Positions 34,721 through 41,963 of a stretch of 64,000 bases of DNA are shown here, one piece after another. Position numbers and translations under genes: made by a program. The stretch lies in contig WBOU01000017.1 in assembly GCA_009268125.1 (NCBI GenBank), positions 90,242 to 154,241 of the forward strand, given 5' to 3'. The first letter of the stretch is position 1. Each line of letters starts with the position of its first letter. Under the pieces are notes generated by a model. It was not told the DNA's origin, did not search any database, and saw only the letters and a program-made list of their open reading frames with translations. Source of the stretch: Chloroflexia bacterium SDU3-3. Its GTDB lineage: Bacteria; Chloroflexota; Chloroflexia; Chloroflexales; Roseiflexaceae.

Positions 34721-35718
34721 GCATGCGGCTGGACATACGGGCGCGTGGCCACGCGGGTCTCACGCGGGCGGGGGCGGTGCTGGGCCTCCTGGGCCGGGTG
34801 GAGTTCGCCCGTGCGCACTGGGTCCACCGGCTGCTGTTCGCCGACCAGACGCCCCGGCGGGCGCGGCAGGTGCTGCGCGAGCTGCACGCGGCGCAGCTGA
34901 TCTGGTGCGCGAGCGCACCCGCGCGGCGGGTGCCGGGGGCGGTGGGCAGCCCGAACGGCCAGCCGCCGCCCATCCCGCCGCAGGTGTACGGGCTGACGCC
35001 CGAGGGGCGCGCGGCGCTGGACACATTCGGCCTCGTGCCCGCCGGGGCTGACCTGGCGGGGCTGCCGGTGCGGCCCTGGGCCGACCCCGACCTCCGGCTG
35101 GCGCAGCTGCGGCACGACCTGCTGGTGTCGGACTGGTGCTGCGCGGTGCTGGCCGGGGTGCGGAAGCATCCGCAGCTGCATGCGGTGGCCTGCCAGGTCG
35201 AGTACATCAGCGCGACGAACGAGCGCGGCCAGGCGATGCAGCGCTTTGACGCGCTGGTGGTGGTGACGCTGGCCCCCAGGTCGCCCGCCGTCCGCCCTGC
35301 GCCGTGGGCGATCCCGTGGGCGGAGGGGCCGGACGTGCCCGATGGCAGCGTGGTCTGCCGCCTGGCGGCGGAGATCGACACGGGGAGCGAGAAGCTGGCG
35401 ATCCTGATGGGCAAGGCGGGCATGTACCGCGCGCTGACGCTGGCGGGGCACTACACGGCGACGCTGGGCGGCCCGGTGCTGCCGGTGGTGCTGGTGCCGG
35501 GCGGGACGCGGCGGGCGGGGCAGGTGGCGCGGGAGTGGCAGGACGGCTGGCCCGACGGGGCCGGGGTGATCGCGAGCGTCGCCCAGGCGCAGGTCCAGGG
35601 CGACGCGGTGGTGGGGCGCTACCTGGCGATGGCCAGCCGCCCGGCGCGCGAGGTGTTCCTGCTGGAGGCGTTCGGCGTGACGCGGCAGTCCTGGGAGGCG
35701 GCGACCGCGCGGCGGTGA
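34717..35718 (+). CDS. Replication-relaxation family protein
   Basis: 333 residues. The N-terminal 110 residues form a winged-helix domain: RAGAVLGLLGRVEFARAHWV, TPRRARQVLRELHAAQLIW, then QVYGLTPEGRAAL. The second half contains LRHDLLVSDWCCAVLAG, FDALVVVTL and LAAEIDTGSEKLAIL, a nuclease-like alpha/beta layout seen in the replication-relaxation family (PF13814), proteins found on plasmids and conjugative elements with a proposed role in plasmid replication or DNA relaxation. It overlaps the coupling protein gene by four bases, so DNA processing for transfer is the likely task. A second, diverged copy follows at 35939. Confidence 0.75.
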   Translation: MSMRLDIRARGHAGLTRAGAVLGLLGRVEFARAHWVHRLLFADQTPRRARQVLRELHAAQLIWCASAPARRVPGAVGSPNGQPPPIPPQVYGLTPEGRAALDTFGLVPAGADLAGLPVRPWADPDLRLAQLRHDLLVSDWCCAVLAGVRKHPQLHAVACQVEYISATNERGQAMQRFDALVVVTLAPRSPAVRPAPWAIPWAEGPDVPDGSVVCRLAAEIDTGSEKLAILMGKAGMYRALTLAGHYTATLGGPVLPVVLVPGGTRRAGQVAREWQDGWPDGAGVIASVAQAQVQGDAVVGRYLAMASRPAREVFLLEAFGVTRQSWEAATARR

Positions 35719-35938
35719 TGGGCCGTGTGGCGCTGGATGGGGCGAATCCCAACATTCCTGCCCTACGGCGCGTTAAGCGAAACCGTGTACGGGGCTATGG
35801 GAGGACGGTCGTCAGGCGGGAACGGTCGGGCGAGCGCCGGGGCGTGGACGGACGGAAGGCATTGGGACGCGGTGGCGACGGAACGATGGTGTGCGATGCC
35901 GTTTGGCGAAGACGATGAAGCGATGGAAGGAGCGACCC

Positions 35939-36955
35939 ATGAAGAACTGGGAGCGTGATGGGATTTGGATGCCGCCCCCACACCCGCCGATGCGGGACCG
36001 CGAGCTGGCGGTGCTGCGGGCGCTAGGACGGCTGGGGCCGACGCGGATGCAGGACCTGGCGCATCTGCTCCTCATCGGGATGAGCCGGGCGGCGGCGTAT
36101 CGGCTGATGGCGCGGCTACGGGATGGGGGCTGGGTGTGGGAGACGCGTGGGCCAAGTGTGGGGCAGCAGCGGGCGGATGGGAGGCCAGGGCCGCCGCGCA
36201 GCGAGCGGGTATTCGGGCTGACGGTGGAGGGGCGCAATCAGCTGGACGTAATGGGAGGCGAGCCGGTGGGCGCGGTGCTGGAGCGGCTGATCGTACGGGA
36301 CCGGCGCGGGCCGCCGCCAGCGCAGCTCGCGCTTCAGAGCGACGTGCTGCTCTCGGCGTGGTGCGCGGCGGTGCTGGAGCAGGCGCGGCGCGCGCCGATG
36401 CTGGTGGGGGCGCGGTGCCAGGTCAAGCTGGTGCCCGCGCTCGACCCTGGGACGGGGCAGGTGCTCCAGACGATGGGGGCGTATGTGGAGCTGCGGTTTG
36501 AGGGGCAGCGGCGGAGCCATGAGCGGCCACGGTGGCAGGTGCCGTGGCAGGAGGAACCAGCGCCAGCGGGGAGCCAGGTGGTGCGGTGGGGGCTGGAGGT
36601 GGACACGGGGAGCCAGGTGGTGCAGCGGCTGGTGCTCCAGGCAAAGACCTACGCAGCGTTGCAGCCGGTGTACGCGAAGGTGCTGGGCGGGCCGGTGACA
36701 CCGATCTTGTTGACCCCGGCAGGGCAGCGGGCGGGGCAGGTGATGCAGGCATGGCGGGAGGGGTGGCCGGAGACAACGGCGGTGATTGCGAGCTATGAGC
36801 GGGCGGAGCACCCGACGCTGGGGGTGCTGTGGGGGACGTACTCGACGGTGCGGGACAGCCCGCCGAAGCCGACCTATCTGCTGGGGCGGCTGGTGCCCGA
36901 CCCGAAGACGTGGGTGCAGATGACGGCGGGATGGGCGGAACGACCGAGAGAATGA
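35939..36955 (+). CDS. Second replication-relaxation family protein
   Basis: 338 residues from the ATG at 35939, selected for its GGAAGGAG site. It has the same order as the protein at 34717: winged helix (RELAVLRALGRLGPTRMQDLAHLLL, AAAYRLMARLRDGGWVW, RVFGLTVEGRNQL), LQSDVLLSAWCAAVLEQ, and WGLEVDTGSQVVQRLVLQ. The shared EIDTGS/EVDTGS motif is probably functional. It is separated from its paralogue by 220 bases with no clear gene or promoter and directly precedes the repeat-rich gene-free region, as expected for a protein acting on an adjacent origin. Binding to that region is inference. Confidence 0.72.
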   Translation: MKNWERDGIWMPPPHPPMRDRELAVLRALGRLGPTRMQDLAHLLLIGMSRAAAYRLMARLRDGGWVWETRGPSVGQQRADGRPGPPRSERVFGLTVEGRNQLDVMGGEPVGAVLERLIVRDRRGPPPAQLALQSDVLLSAWCAAVLEQARRAPMLVGARCQVKLVPALDPGTGQVLQTMGAYVELRFEGQRRSHERPRWQVPWQEEPAPAGSQVVRWGLEVDTGSQVVQRLVLQAKTYAALQPVYAKVLGGPVTPILLTPAGQRAGQVMQAWREGWPETTAVIASYERAEHPTLGVLWGTYSTVRDSPPKPTYLLGRLVPDPKTWVQMTAGWAERPRE

Positions 36956-36979
36956 GTGTGGGACGGGACGCGGGAACAC

Positions 36980-37046
36980 GGTGCGATCTGAGGCGCGAAT
37001 CGGAGCGCGATCTTGGCGCGACCTTGGTGCGACCTCGGTGCGAGGA
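36980..37046 (+). repeat. Imperfect tandem array of 10-13-base units
   Basis: Six adjacent units close to GGYGCGAYCTY, the clearest being GGCGCGACCTT (37015), GGTGCGACCTC (37026) and GGTGCGAGGA (37037). The array begins 25 bases after the stop of the second replication-relaxation gene and could be its binding site. Confidence 0.6.
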
Positions 37047-37213
37047 TGACTTCCGACGGCGTGGGGGTTTGGGTTGGCGGGGAGCGGGCGGGGCGGCGGA
37101 CATTCTCTAGGGTCTTCCGCCCCCTCCCCCGGCGGTCAGTGCCTCCGCCAGCCCTCGCCGGAAACCACGCCCATCCTCGCCCCGCCGGTCGGCATCGCCC
37201 CCGCCGCATCGCG

Positions 37214-37299
37214 CCGCCCGCGCCGCTCGCCCTGCGCCCCCAGCGATCTGCGCTGCCGCCCGCAGGTGTGCCCCGCCCGCGCCGCTCGCCCTGCGTCCC
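37214..37299 (+). repeat. C-rich direct repeat pair
   Basis: A 27-base sequence at 37214-37240 recurs at 37273-37299 with one mismatch (core CCGCGCCGCTCGCCCTGCG shape), 59 bases apart, inside a strongly C-rich stretch. Confidence 0.6.
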
Positions 37300-37585
37300 C
37301 CTACCCACCTGCGCTTCACGCCCTGCCGCGATCGACCGCCCCCACGCGCGGGAGCCGCCTACGGCGGCCCCCGCCCCCCCAACCCCTCTGCTTGAAACCA
37401 GGCCCCCACCTGCAAAGCACGAGGCAGATGGCGGGCTGAGCTGCGCGGAGCAATGAACAACACTGCACTGCACTGAGCGCACTAAGCAGCGATGAACGCG
37501 ATGAGTTTCAAAGAGTTTCGATGATCTCCCGCGACGGCCTGATGCGACCCGACCGTATGGATGCGCCCGATGGCCTGGGGGCTGG

Positions 37586-37700
37586 GAGCTGGTGACGAGC
37601 TGGTGCGGCTGGCGCTGGGCGGTAGGGCCTGCGGGGTGGGACGAGCTGGTGACGAGCTGGTGACCGCTCGTGCTGGGCGGTAGGGCCTGCGGGGTGGGAC
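37586..37700 (+). repeat. Two tandem 57/58-base repeats
   Basis: Units 37586-37642 and 37643-37700. Both begin GAGCTGGTGACGAGCTGGTG and end GGTAGGGCCTGCGGGGTG-GGAC; only the middle dozen bases differ. A third unit starts (GAGCTG) and breaks off. Confidence 0.8.
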
Positions 37701-37794
37701 GAGCTGCGGCCTGCGCGGCCAGCGGCGCGACGCGGGGGACCGACGCGCGGGCGTGGGCCGATCCCGCTCCGGGGAGGATATCGGCGGCGACCTT

Positions 37795-37953
37795 GGGAAG
37801 GGCTTCCTATGGTCGGCGTGGTCGGGACTAAGGAATGGCTTCCCATAGTCGGTGGGCTGGCAGGGTGGTGCGTAGGACTATGGGAAGGGTTTCGCAAGGT
37901 CGGCGATGTCGGCAGGTGGTCGGGACCATGGGAAGGGCTTCCCATAGTCGGTG
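37795..37953 (+). repeat. Four iteron-like repeats with internal dyad
   Basis: About 24-base copies starting at 37795, 37831, 37882 and 37930. The last is the most regular: the dyad ATGGGAAG-GG-CTTCCCAT followed by AGTCGGTG. The others keep the GGGAAGGGCTTCC-like core and GTCGGYG tail with 3-6 changes. Pairs 1+2 and 3+4 are themselves related (shared GTGGTCGGGAC linker), so the array grew by duplication. Typical of iterons or of oriT-side protein binding sites. Confidence 0.7.
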
Positions 37954-38025
37954 CTGGAGGGGGGGAACGCGTTCCCCCCCTTCCCCAGTGATGTTTCTTC
38001 AGATCTACATAAGAAAGATGTGATC

Positions 38026-38727
38026 ATGTCAGGCTATCAGACCCATATGTTCATCGGCGGCGTCGCCGGTCTCGCGCTGGTGCGCGCCCTCGCGGCGAGT
38101 GGGCAGCCCCCGGCGCTGGGGTTCACGCCCGTGTTCGTGCAGCACTTCGGCAGGAACGGGCCGCTCCTGGCCGACCTCGCGGTGATTGCGGCCTCGGCGC
38201 TCCTGGCGACCGTGCCGGACATCGACGAGCCGGGGAGCTTCATCGCTCGGCGGGCGCAGGCCGTGATCGCGCTGGCGGTCATTGCGCTGGCGGTCATCGG
38301 CGCGGTGGGCGCGGGCCTGCCGCCCGCGTGGTGGCTGGTGGCCACGTTTGTGGGCGGCCTCGTCGGCGGCCTGGCGGGCTATGCGTTCGTGTGGGGCATC
38401 CGGCGCGCGGCGGGCGGCCACCGGCGCTTCACCCACAGCCTGGTGCTGGCGGCGGCCTGCGGCCTCGTGGCGGTCGCGCTCTGGGGCCTGGGCCTGCGCG
38501 GCTGGCCGCTCATCCCGGCGGCGCTGGCCTGGGCCATTGGAGTTCATGACATCGGTGATCTGGTGACTCCGAACGGCCTCCCACTGCTGCACCCGTTTTC
38601 CCAGCGCTCGTTCCGCCTCCTGCCCGAGCCGCTGTGCCGGATCGGGGAGCCGCTGGTGGCGCTCCTCGCGCTGCTCGTGGTGCTCGCGCTGGTGGGCGTG
38701 CTGCGGGTGCCGGTGGGGTGGCGGTGA
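38026..38727 (+). CDS. YdjM-like membrane-bound metal-dependent hydrolase
   Basis: 233 residues from the ATG at 38026; the longer frame upstream runs into the repeat region. Motifs of the YdjM/LexA-binding family (PF04307) are present: YQTHMFIGG near the N terminus, TVPDIDEPGSFIARR, GHRRFTHSLVLA and GVHDIGDLVTPNGLPLLHPF. The His/Asp residues in these motifs are the proposed metal ligands. There are about five membrane segments. The physiological substrate of the family is not known. Its place between the candidate origin and the MTase operon does not explain its role. The ribosome site is weak (AAGAAAG). Confidence 0.82.
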   Translation: MSGYQTHMFIGGVAGLALVRALAASGQPPALGFTPVFVQHFGRNGPLLADLAVIAASALLATVPDIDEPGSFIARRAQAVIALAVIALAVIGAVGAGLPPAWWLVATFVGGLVGGLAGYAFVWGIRRAAGGHRRFTHSLVLAAACGLVAVALWGLGLRGWPLIPAALAWAIGVHDIGDLVTPNGLPLLHPFSQRSFRLLPEPLCRIGEPLVALLALLVVLALVGVLRVPVGWR

Positions 38728-38744
38728 CGGCAGGCTCAACCCTC

Positions 38745-38792
38745 AAAATTGATGCTTAGCACGCGTCCACAGCGCGCGTAGGCCGCTATGCT
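38745..38792 (+). promoter_or_regulatory. Shared promoter element, copy P3 (MTase-ParB operon)
   Basis: Box ATTGATGCTTAGCA with TTGATG at 38749-38754, GTCCAC at the -35 position ten bases on, and -10 TATGCT at 38787-38792, 32 bases after the box hexamer. The methyltransferase ATG is 47 bases after the -10. Confidence 0.72.
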
Positions 38793-38838
38793 AGGGGGGA
38801 GATGCCAGGAATGCCCGCTGGGCGGAAAGGAAGACCCG

Positions 38839-39759
38839 ATGACCGACGCTCTTCTACGGCGGCCTGCGCCCCTGCTGGGACCGGCGCTGGCCGCGCCCAC
38901 GCCGTGGGCCATGCTCCACGGTGAGGCGCTGGCGCTCCTGCGCGAGCTGCCCACCGGTCTGGCGGATGCGCTCATCACCGATGAGCCGTACTCGTCGGGC
39001 GGCATGATGCGCAGCGACCGCACCGCCGCGCCAAACGACAAGTATGCCACCCGGATGGACTATCAGGCCTACTCGGGCGACAACCGCGACGCCCGGTCGT
39101 GGGCCTACTGGTGCACGCTCTGGCTGAGCGAGGCGCTGCGGGTGGTCAAACCGGGCGGCTATGTGCTGCTGTTCTGCGACTGGCGGCAGCTGCCGCTCAC
39201 GACCGATGTGTTTCAGGGCGCGGGGGCGATCTGGCGCGGGATTATCCCCTGGGACAAGGGGCTGGCGGCCCGCGCGCCGCACACCGGCTACGTGCGGCAC
39301 CAGTGCGAGTATATCGTGTGGGGGACGGTCGGCCCGGTGGGGCAGGCCGACGGGCGCGGGCCGTTTCCGGGCTGCTACCACATCCCGGTGGATGTGGCGG
39401 AGAAGGAGCACCAGGCGGGCAAGCCGGTGGCGCTGATGCGGCGGCTGGCGCGGATGGTGCCGCCGAACGGGGTCATCCTCGACTGCTTCGCGGGCTCGGC
39501 CAGCACCGGGGCGGGGGCGCTTCTGGAGGGGCGGCGGTTCCTGGGGATCGAGCGGGAGGCCGCCTTCGTGGCGACCTCGGAGGCGCGGCTGGCGCGCACA
39601 GCGGCCTATGCGGCGCTGCTGGCGGCGATGGATCGGGACGCACCCGCCGCCCGCGCGGCGGGTGCGCCGGAGGAGCGGGCGGCGGAGCCGGGGGTGCGGC
39701 AGGAGGCCGCGATCTGGCGCTGGGGGAGCACGGAGCCACGGAGGATGCCATGGATGTGA
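38839..39759 (+). CDS. Beta-class DNA methyltransferase (N4/N6) with DEPY motif
   Basis: 306 residues from the ATG at 38839, preceded by GGAAAGGAAG. Catalytic motif IV is ALITDEPYSSGG at 45-56, with D48-E-P-Y in place of the usual DPPY. The SAM-binding motif I, ILDCFAGSASTGAGAL with D215, lies at the C-terminal side, so the motif order is that of beta-class enzymes. LRVVKPGGYVLLFCDWRQL is also typical. No restriction endonuclease gene is adjacent, so it is an orphan methyltransferase, as often found on plasmids and phages, where it protects from host restriction or regulates replication. It overlaps the ParB gene by 10 bases. Confidence 0.85.
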   Translation: MTDALLRRPAPLLGPALAAPTPWAMLHGEALALLRELPTGLADALITDEPYSSGGMMRSDRTAAPNDKYATRMDYQAYSGDNRDARSWAYWCTLWLSEALRVVKPGGYVLLFCDWRQLPLTTDVFQGAGAIWRGIIPWDKGLAARAPHTGYVRHQCEYIVWGTVGPVGQADGRGPFPGCYHIPVDVAEKEHQAGKPVALMRRLARMVPPNGVILDCFAGSASTGAGALLEGRRFLGIEREAAFVATSEARLARTAAYAALLAAMDRDAPAARAAGAPEERAAEPGVRQEAAIWRWGSTEPRRMPWM

Positions 39760-40925
39760 TGACGGAGACGAGGCTGGAGCAGATCGACATCCAGCACATC
39801 GACCTGGACCCGGCGCAGCCGCGCCAGGAGATTGACCAAGCGGCGCTGGAGGAGCTGGCGGCCTCGATTGCGGAGCAGGGGGTGGTGACGCCGCTGCGGG
39901 TGGTGGCACGGCCCGATGGGCGCTACCAGCTGCTCTACGGTGAGCGGCGGCTGCGGGCGGCGATGCTGAACGGAATGGCGACGGTGCCGTGCCTGGTGGA
40001 TGCGACGGTGCCGACCTGGGAGGCGGCGCTGGATATCCAGCTCACCGAGAACCTGCACCGGGCCGAGCTGCGCCCGCTGGAGGTGGCGCAGACGCTGTGG
40101 CGGCGCATCCTGGGGGCGAACATCGCGGCCATCGAGGAGGAGCGCGCGGAGGACGGCGCGGCGACGGCGCGGCTGTTGGCGTCGTACCTGACGCCCAGCG
40201 CGCAGATCGCGGCGCTGGAGGACCGGCTGGCGGCGCTGGCGGGGGTGGGGTCCGTGGTGGACTACTTCCGGGGTGGGCAGGTGCGGGTGAGCCGGAAGAC
40301 CATCCTGGCGCGCTACGGGATGGCGGGCTGGGAGGCATCGCGGCTGCGCAAGCTGTTCGGGACGCTGGATGTCGCGCCGGAGGTGCAGGACCTCTTGGCG
40401 GGGGTGGACGTATCGGCGCGGGTGCTGCGGGATCTGCGGCAGTTCGCGCCGGAGGAGCAGGTCGCCATTGTGAGCGCGGCGCGGGAGGTGGAGGACGGGG
40501 ACGTGGGCGGTGCGGTGCGCAAGGCGATCGCGGAGAAGAGCGGGAAGTCGCCCCGCGCGAGTGCCACGCTGAGCGATGGGGATGCGGGCGGGGATGATGG
40601 CGAGGATGATGGCGCGCCGCTGCCGCTGGCCGAGCCGACGGACGCGTTCGTCCCCGACCCGGCGCTGGCGCTGCTGACGAAGGGGCACACCGCGCCGAAG
40701 CTGGTGGTGGACCAGGCCCCGCCCGCGCGCGGGAGTACGCCGCCGGTGACGCCCGTGGGGGCGTGGGAGGAGGATGCGGTGCTCATCCTGGAAGGCGCGC
40801 TGGAGGCGGCGCGGCAGGCCTGCGCGGACGCGGGGGTGCTGACCTTGAGCGCGGCGCAGCGGCGGCGGGTCGCGCCGCTGTGGGCGCAGCTCGTGGCGGC
40901 GATGGCGGGCGCGCTGAACGAGTGA
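39750..40925 (+). CDS. ParB/RepB/Spo0J-family protein
   Basis: 391 residues from the ATG overlapping the methyltransferase end. The N-terminal ParB nuclease-like domain has IDLDPAQPRQEIDQAAL, IAEQGVVTPLRVV and LLYGERRLRAAMLNG, the CTP-binding GERRxRA motif, then ENLHRAELRPLEVAQ. The middle (about 130-230) carries a helix-turn-helix (GQVRVSRKTILARYG). A long acidic/Pro-rich C terminus follows. It may partition the element or regulate the origin. No ParA gene is adjacent, which is odd for a true parAB locus; the ParA-like gene at 4968 is 35 kb away. A terminator follows. Confidence 0.85.
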   Translation: MDVMTETRLEQIDIQHIDLDPAQPRQEIDQAALEELAASIAEQGVVTPLRVVARPDGRYQLLYGERRLRAAMLNGMATVPCLVDATVPTWEAALDIQLTENLHRAELRPLEVAQTLWRRILGANIAAIEEERAEDGAATARLLASYLTPSAQIAALEDRLAALAGVGSVVDYFRGGQVRVSRKTILARYGMAGWEASRLRKLFGTLDVAPEVQDLLAGVDVSARVLRDLRQFAPEEQVAIVSAAREVEDGDVGGAVRKAIAEKSGKSPRASATLSDGDAGGDDGEDDGAPLPLAEPTDAFVPDPALALLTKGHTAPKLVVDQAPPARGSTPPVTPVGAWEEDAVLILEGALEAARQACADAGVLTLSAAQRRRVAPLWAQLVAAMAGALNE

Positions 40926-40944
40926 TGAGGGTGGGAGATGTGTG

Positions 40945-40976
40945 ACGCGCCGCTGGTCGCAGGGCCAGCGGCGCGT
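40945..40976 (+). terminator. Terminator between ParB and the inverted defence cassette
   Basis: Perfect 12-bp stem ACGCGCCGCTGG / CCAGCGGCGCGT with an eight-base loop, then TTTGTGTGTGTT. It lies between convergent operons and may serve both directions. Confidence 0.7.
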
Positions 40977-40992
40977 TTGTGTGTGTTGGGCA

Positions 40993-41151
40993 CTAGAGGG
41001 TGGGCGGTGCCTTGTCCTCCCGGATGAGGGTGCGGATCGGCCAGAGCACGCCGGTAGCGAGCAGTCCGAGGTCGAACTGCGGTCTGGTGGCGAGGTCTCG
41101 TACCAGGTGGGTCAGGGTCGATGCAACCCCGGTGCGCCACGCGTCGCGCAT
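40993..41151 (-). CDS. Small 52-residue protein, third gene of the receptor cassette
   Basis: A short gene on the minus strand: ATG (complement of 41149-41151), 52 codons, TAG. An AGAAAGGA ribosome site lies seven bases upstream. The peptide starts MRDAWRTGVASTLTHLVRDL and contains LGLLATGVLWPIRTLIRED, an amphipathic or weakly hydrophobic helix. Its 18-base distance from the stop of the gene upstream (41169) and the good site argue that it is real. It could be a regulator, an immunity peptide or a small membrane-active effector; sequence does not decide. Confidence 0.55.
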   Translation of the reverse strand: MRDAWRTGVASTLTHLVRDLATRPQFDLGLLATGVLWPIRTLIREDKAPPTL

Positions 41152-41168
41152 AGGTCGGTCCTTTCTGG

Positions 41169-41918
41169 CTAGGCGGGCAACATCTTCTGGACGGTCAGGA
41201 TGATCTGAGGCACGAGCGAGAGGACGGCGGGGAGTGCGGCCCCGAGGTTCTCTGCCGCTTTTGTGAGACCCTCAGCGCTTATCATGACCAGTTTCTTGTT
41301 GGGTTTCTCTTTGGATGCCTTGTCAAGGAGATCCTTGGTCTGCTCGGCGACGACTTCGACGTCTTCCTGGACGTCAGCAGGGGCCGTCGAGAGCGCATCG
41401 CGGAGCTGCTCGACGAGGGCGGCGAGCTGCTGTTTGTCGTCAGCGGAGCCGTGGTTCAGGCTGCCGATGGATTGGGTGACATTGGAGAGGGTTGCGCGGA
41501 TGTTGACGATGGCTCCGCTGAAGTTTGAGCCGCTGAAGTTATCGCCACCGTTGTAGGTGTTGCCCATCGTGATGTCTTGCCGTTGAATGGTTTGGGTGCC
41601 GCCGACGTTCAGGTTGCCTGCGTGGATAGGGCCATTGAACTGGAAGGATGCTGCTGGTGCGACGGGCGTGGGCGTGGCCGTGCGTGGGGTGAGCGTAGGG
41701 TCGGTGTCATCGGGGTGATCGTCGGCGGCAATGCCCCACGAGCGTAGGATGCCCTTGATGCGGGCGATGTTGTGGCGCGAGTCGCGGATGGTCGCGAGCA
41801 GGGCGGGCTGAGCGTAGGCAGTTCCCTGCATTGCTTGCTGGCGCAGCATGTCCGCCAGGGTCTGGCGGTAGATGCCTAGGTTGATCTGTTGGTTGTGGAT
41901 CTCGTTGGGAGTGGCCAT
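41169..41918 (-). CDS. Putative effector with Gly/Asn-rich amyloid-like motif and helical C terminus
   Basis: 249 residues from the ATG at 41918 (AGGAGCACC site). Residues 1-65 are helical (IYRQTLADMLRQQAMQ, LATIRDSRHNIARIKGIL). A Pro/Thr linker follows, then a Gly/Asn-rich stretch at 117-147 that reads TMGNTYNGGDNFSGSNFSG and continues AIVNIRATLSNV. The start of the adjacent NB-ARC receptor reads MGDTYTDGDNYTNANLSHSI then NNIRS, clearly related. Residues 158-249 are helical, ending in a hydrophobic run (AALPAVLSLVPQIILTVQKML) that could insert in membranes. Matching motifs between an NLR-like receptor and a neighbouring effector is the design of bacterial amyloid signalling pairs. That reading is inference; no fold is proven. 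Confidence 0.6.
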   Translation of the reverse strand: MATPNEIHNQQINLGIYRQTLADMLRQQAMQGTAYAQPALLATIRDSRHNIARIKGILRSWGIAADDHPDDTDPTLTPRTATPTPVAPAASFQFNGPIHAGNLNVGGTQTIQRQDITMGNTYNGGDNFSGSNFSGAIVNIRATLSNVTQSIGSLNHGSADDKQQLAALVEQLRDALSTAPADVQEDVEVVAEQTKDLLDKASKEKPNKKLVMISAEGLTKAAENLGAALPAVLSLVPQIILTVQKMLPA

Positions 41919-41963
41919 CGGTGGTGCTCCTATATGAGAGGATGTGTATAGCAAAGATTTCCC

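Larger units (their letters stand above)
36956..38025. other. Gene-free, repeat-rich region: candidate origin (oriT or oriV)
   Basis: About 1.07 kb with no convincing gene; the open frames here are low-complexity with no ribosome site. It holds four separate repeat families listed on their own: a tandem 10-13-base array, a C-rich direct repeat pair, two tandem 57/58-base units and four dyad-containing iteron-like copies. The plus strand is strongly C-rich at 37110-37400 and then G-rich, a switch in strand asymmetry near 37500. It lies between two replication-relaxation genes and the MTase/ParB operon. Position and repeats fit an origin; which type cannot be told from sequence alone. Confidence 0.55.

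Noticed and set aside
35725..35958. Open frame between the two replication-relaxation genes
   Set aside because: Composition is not protein-like (many Gly, Trp, Arg), no ribosome site, and it overlaps the start of the next gene.
32747..36955. Relaxase among the transfer genes
   Set aside because: No HUH or three-histidine motif with catalytic tyrosines was seen; the proteins fit coupling protein and replication-relaxation families.
37013..37456. Open frames in the candidate origin region
   Set aside because: Pro/Arg/Ala low-complexity peptides over direct repeats, no ribosome site, no protein-like pattern.
37795..37953. Possible CRISPR array in the iteron region
   Set aside because: Only four diverged copies with spacings of 36, 51 and 48 whose linkers are related to each other; no cas gene.
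40942..41172. Plus-strand 76-codon frame after ParB
   Set aside because: It starts in the terminator, and the opposite strand holds a better small gene with a ribosome site.
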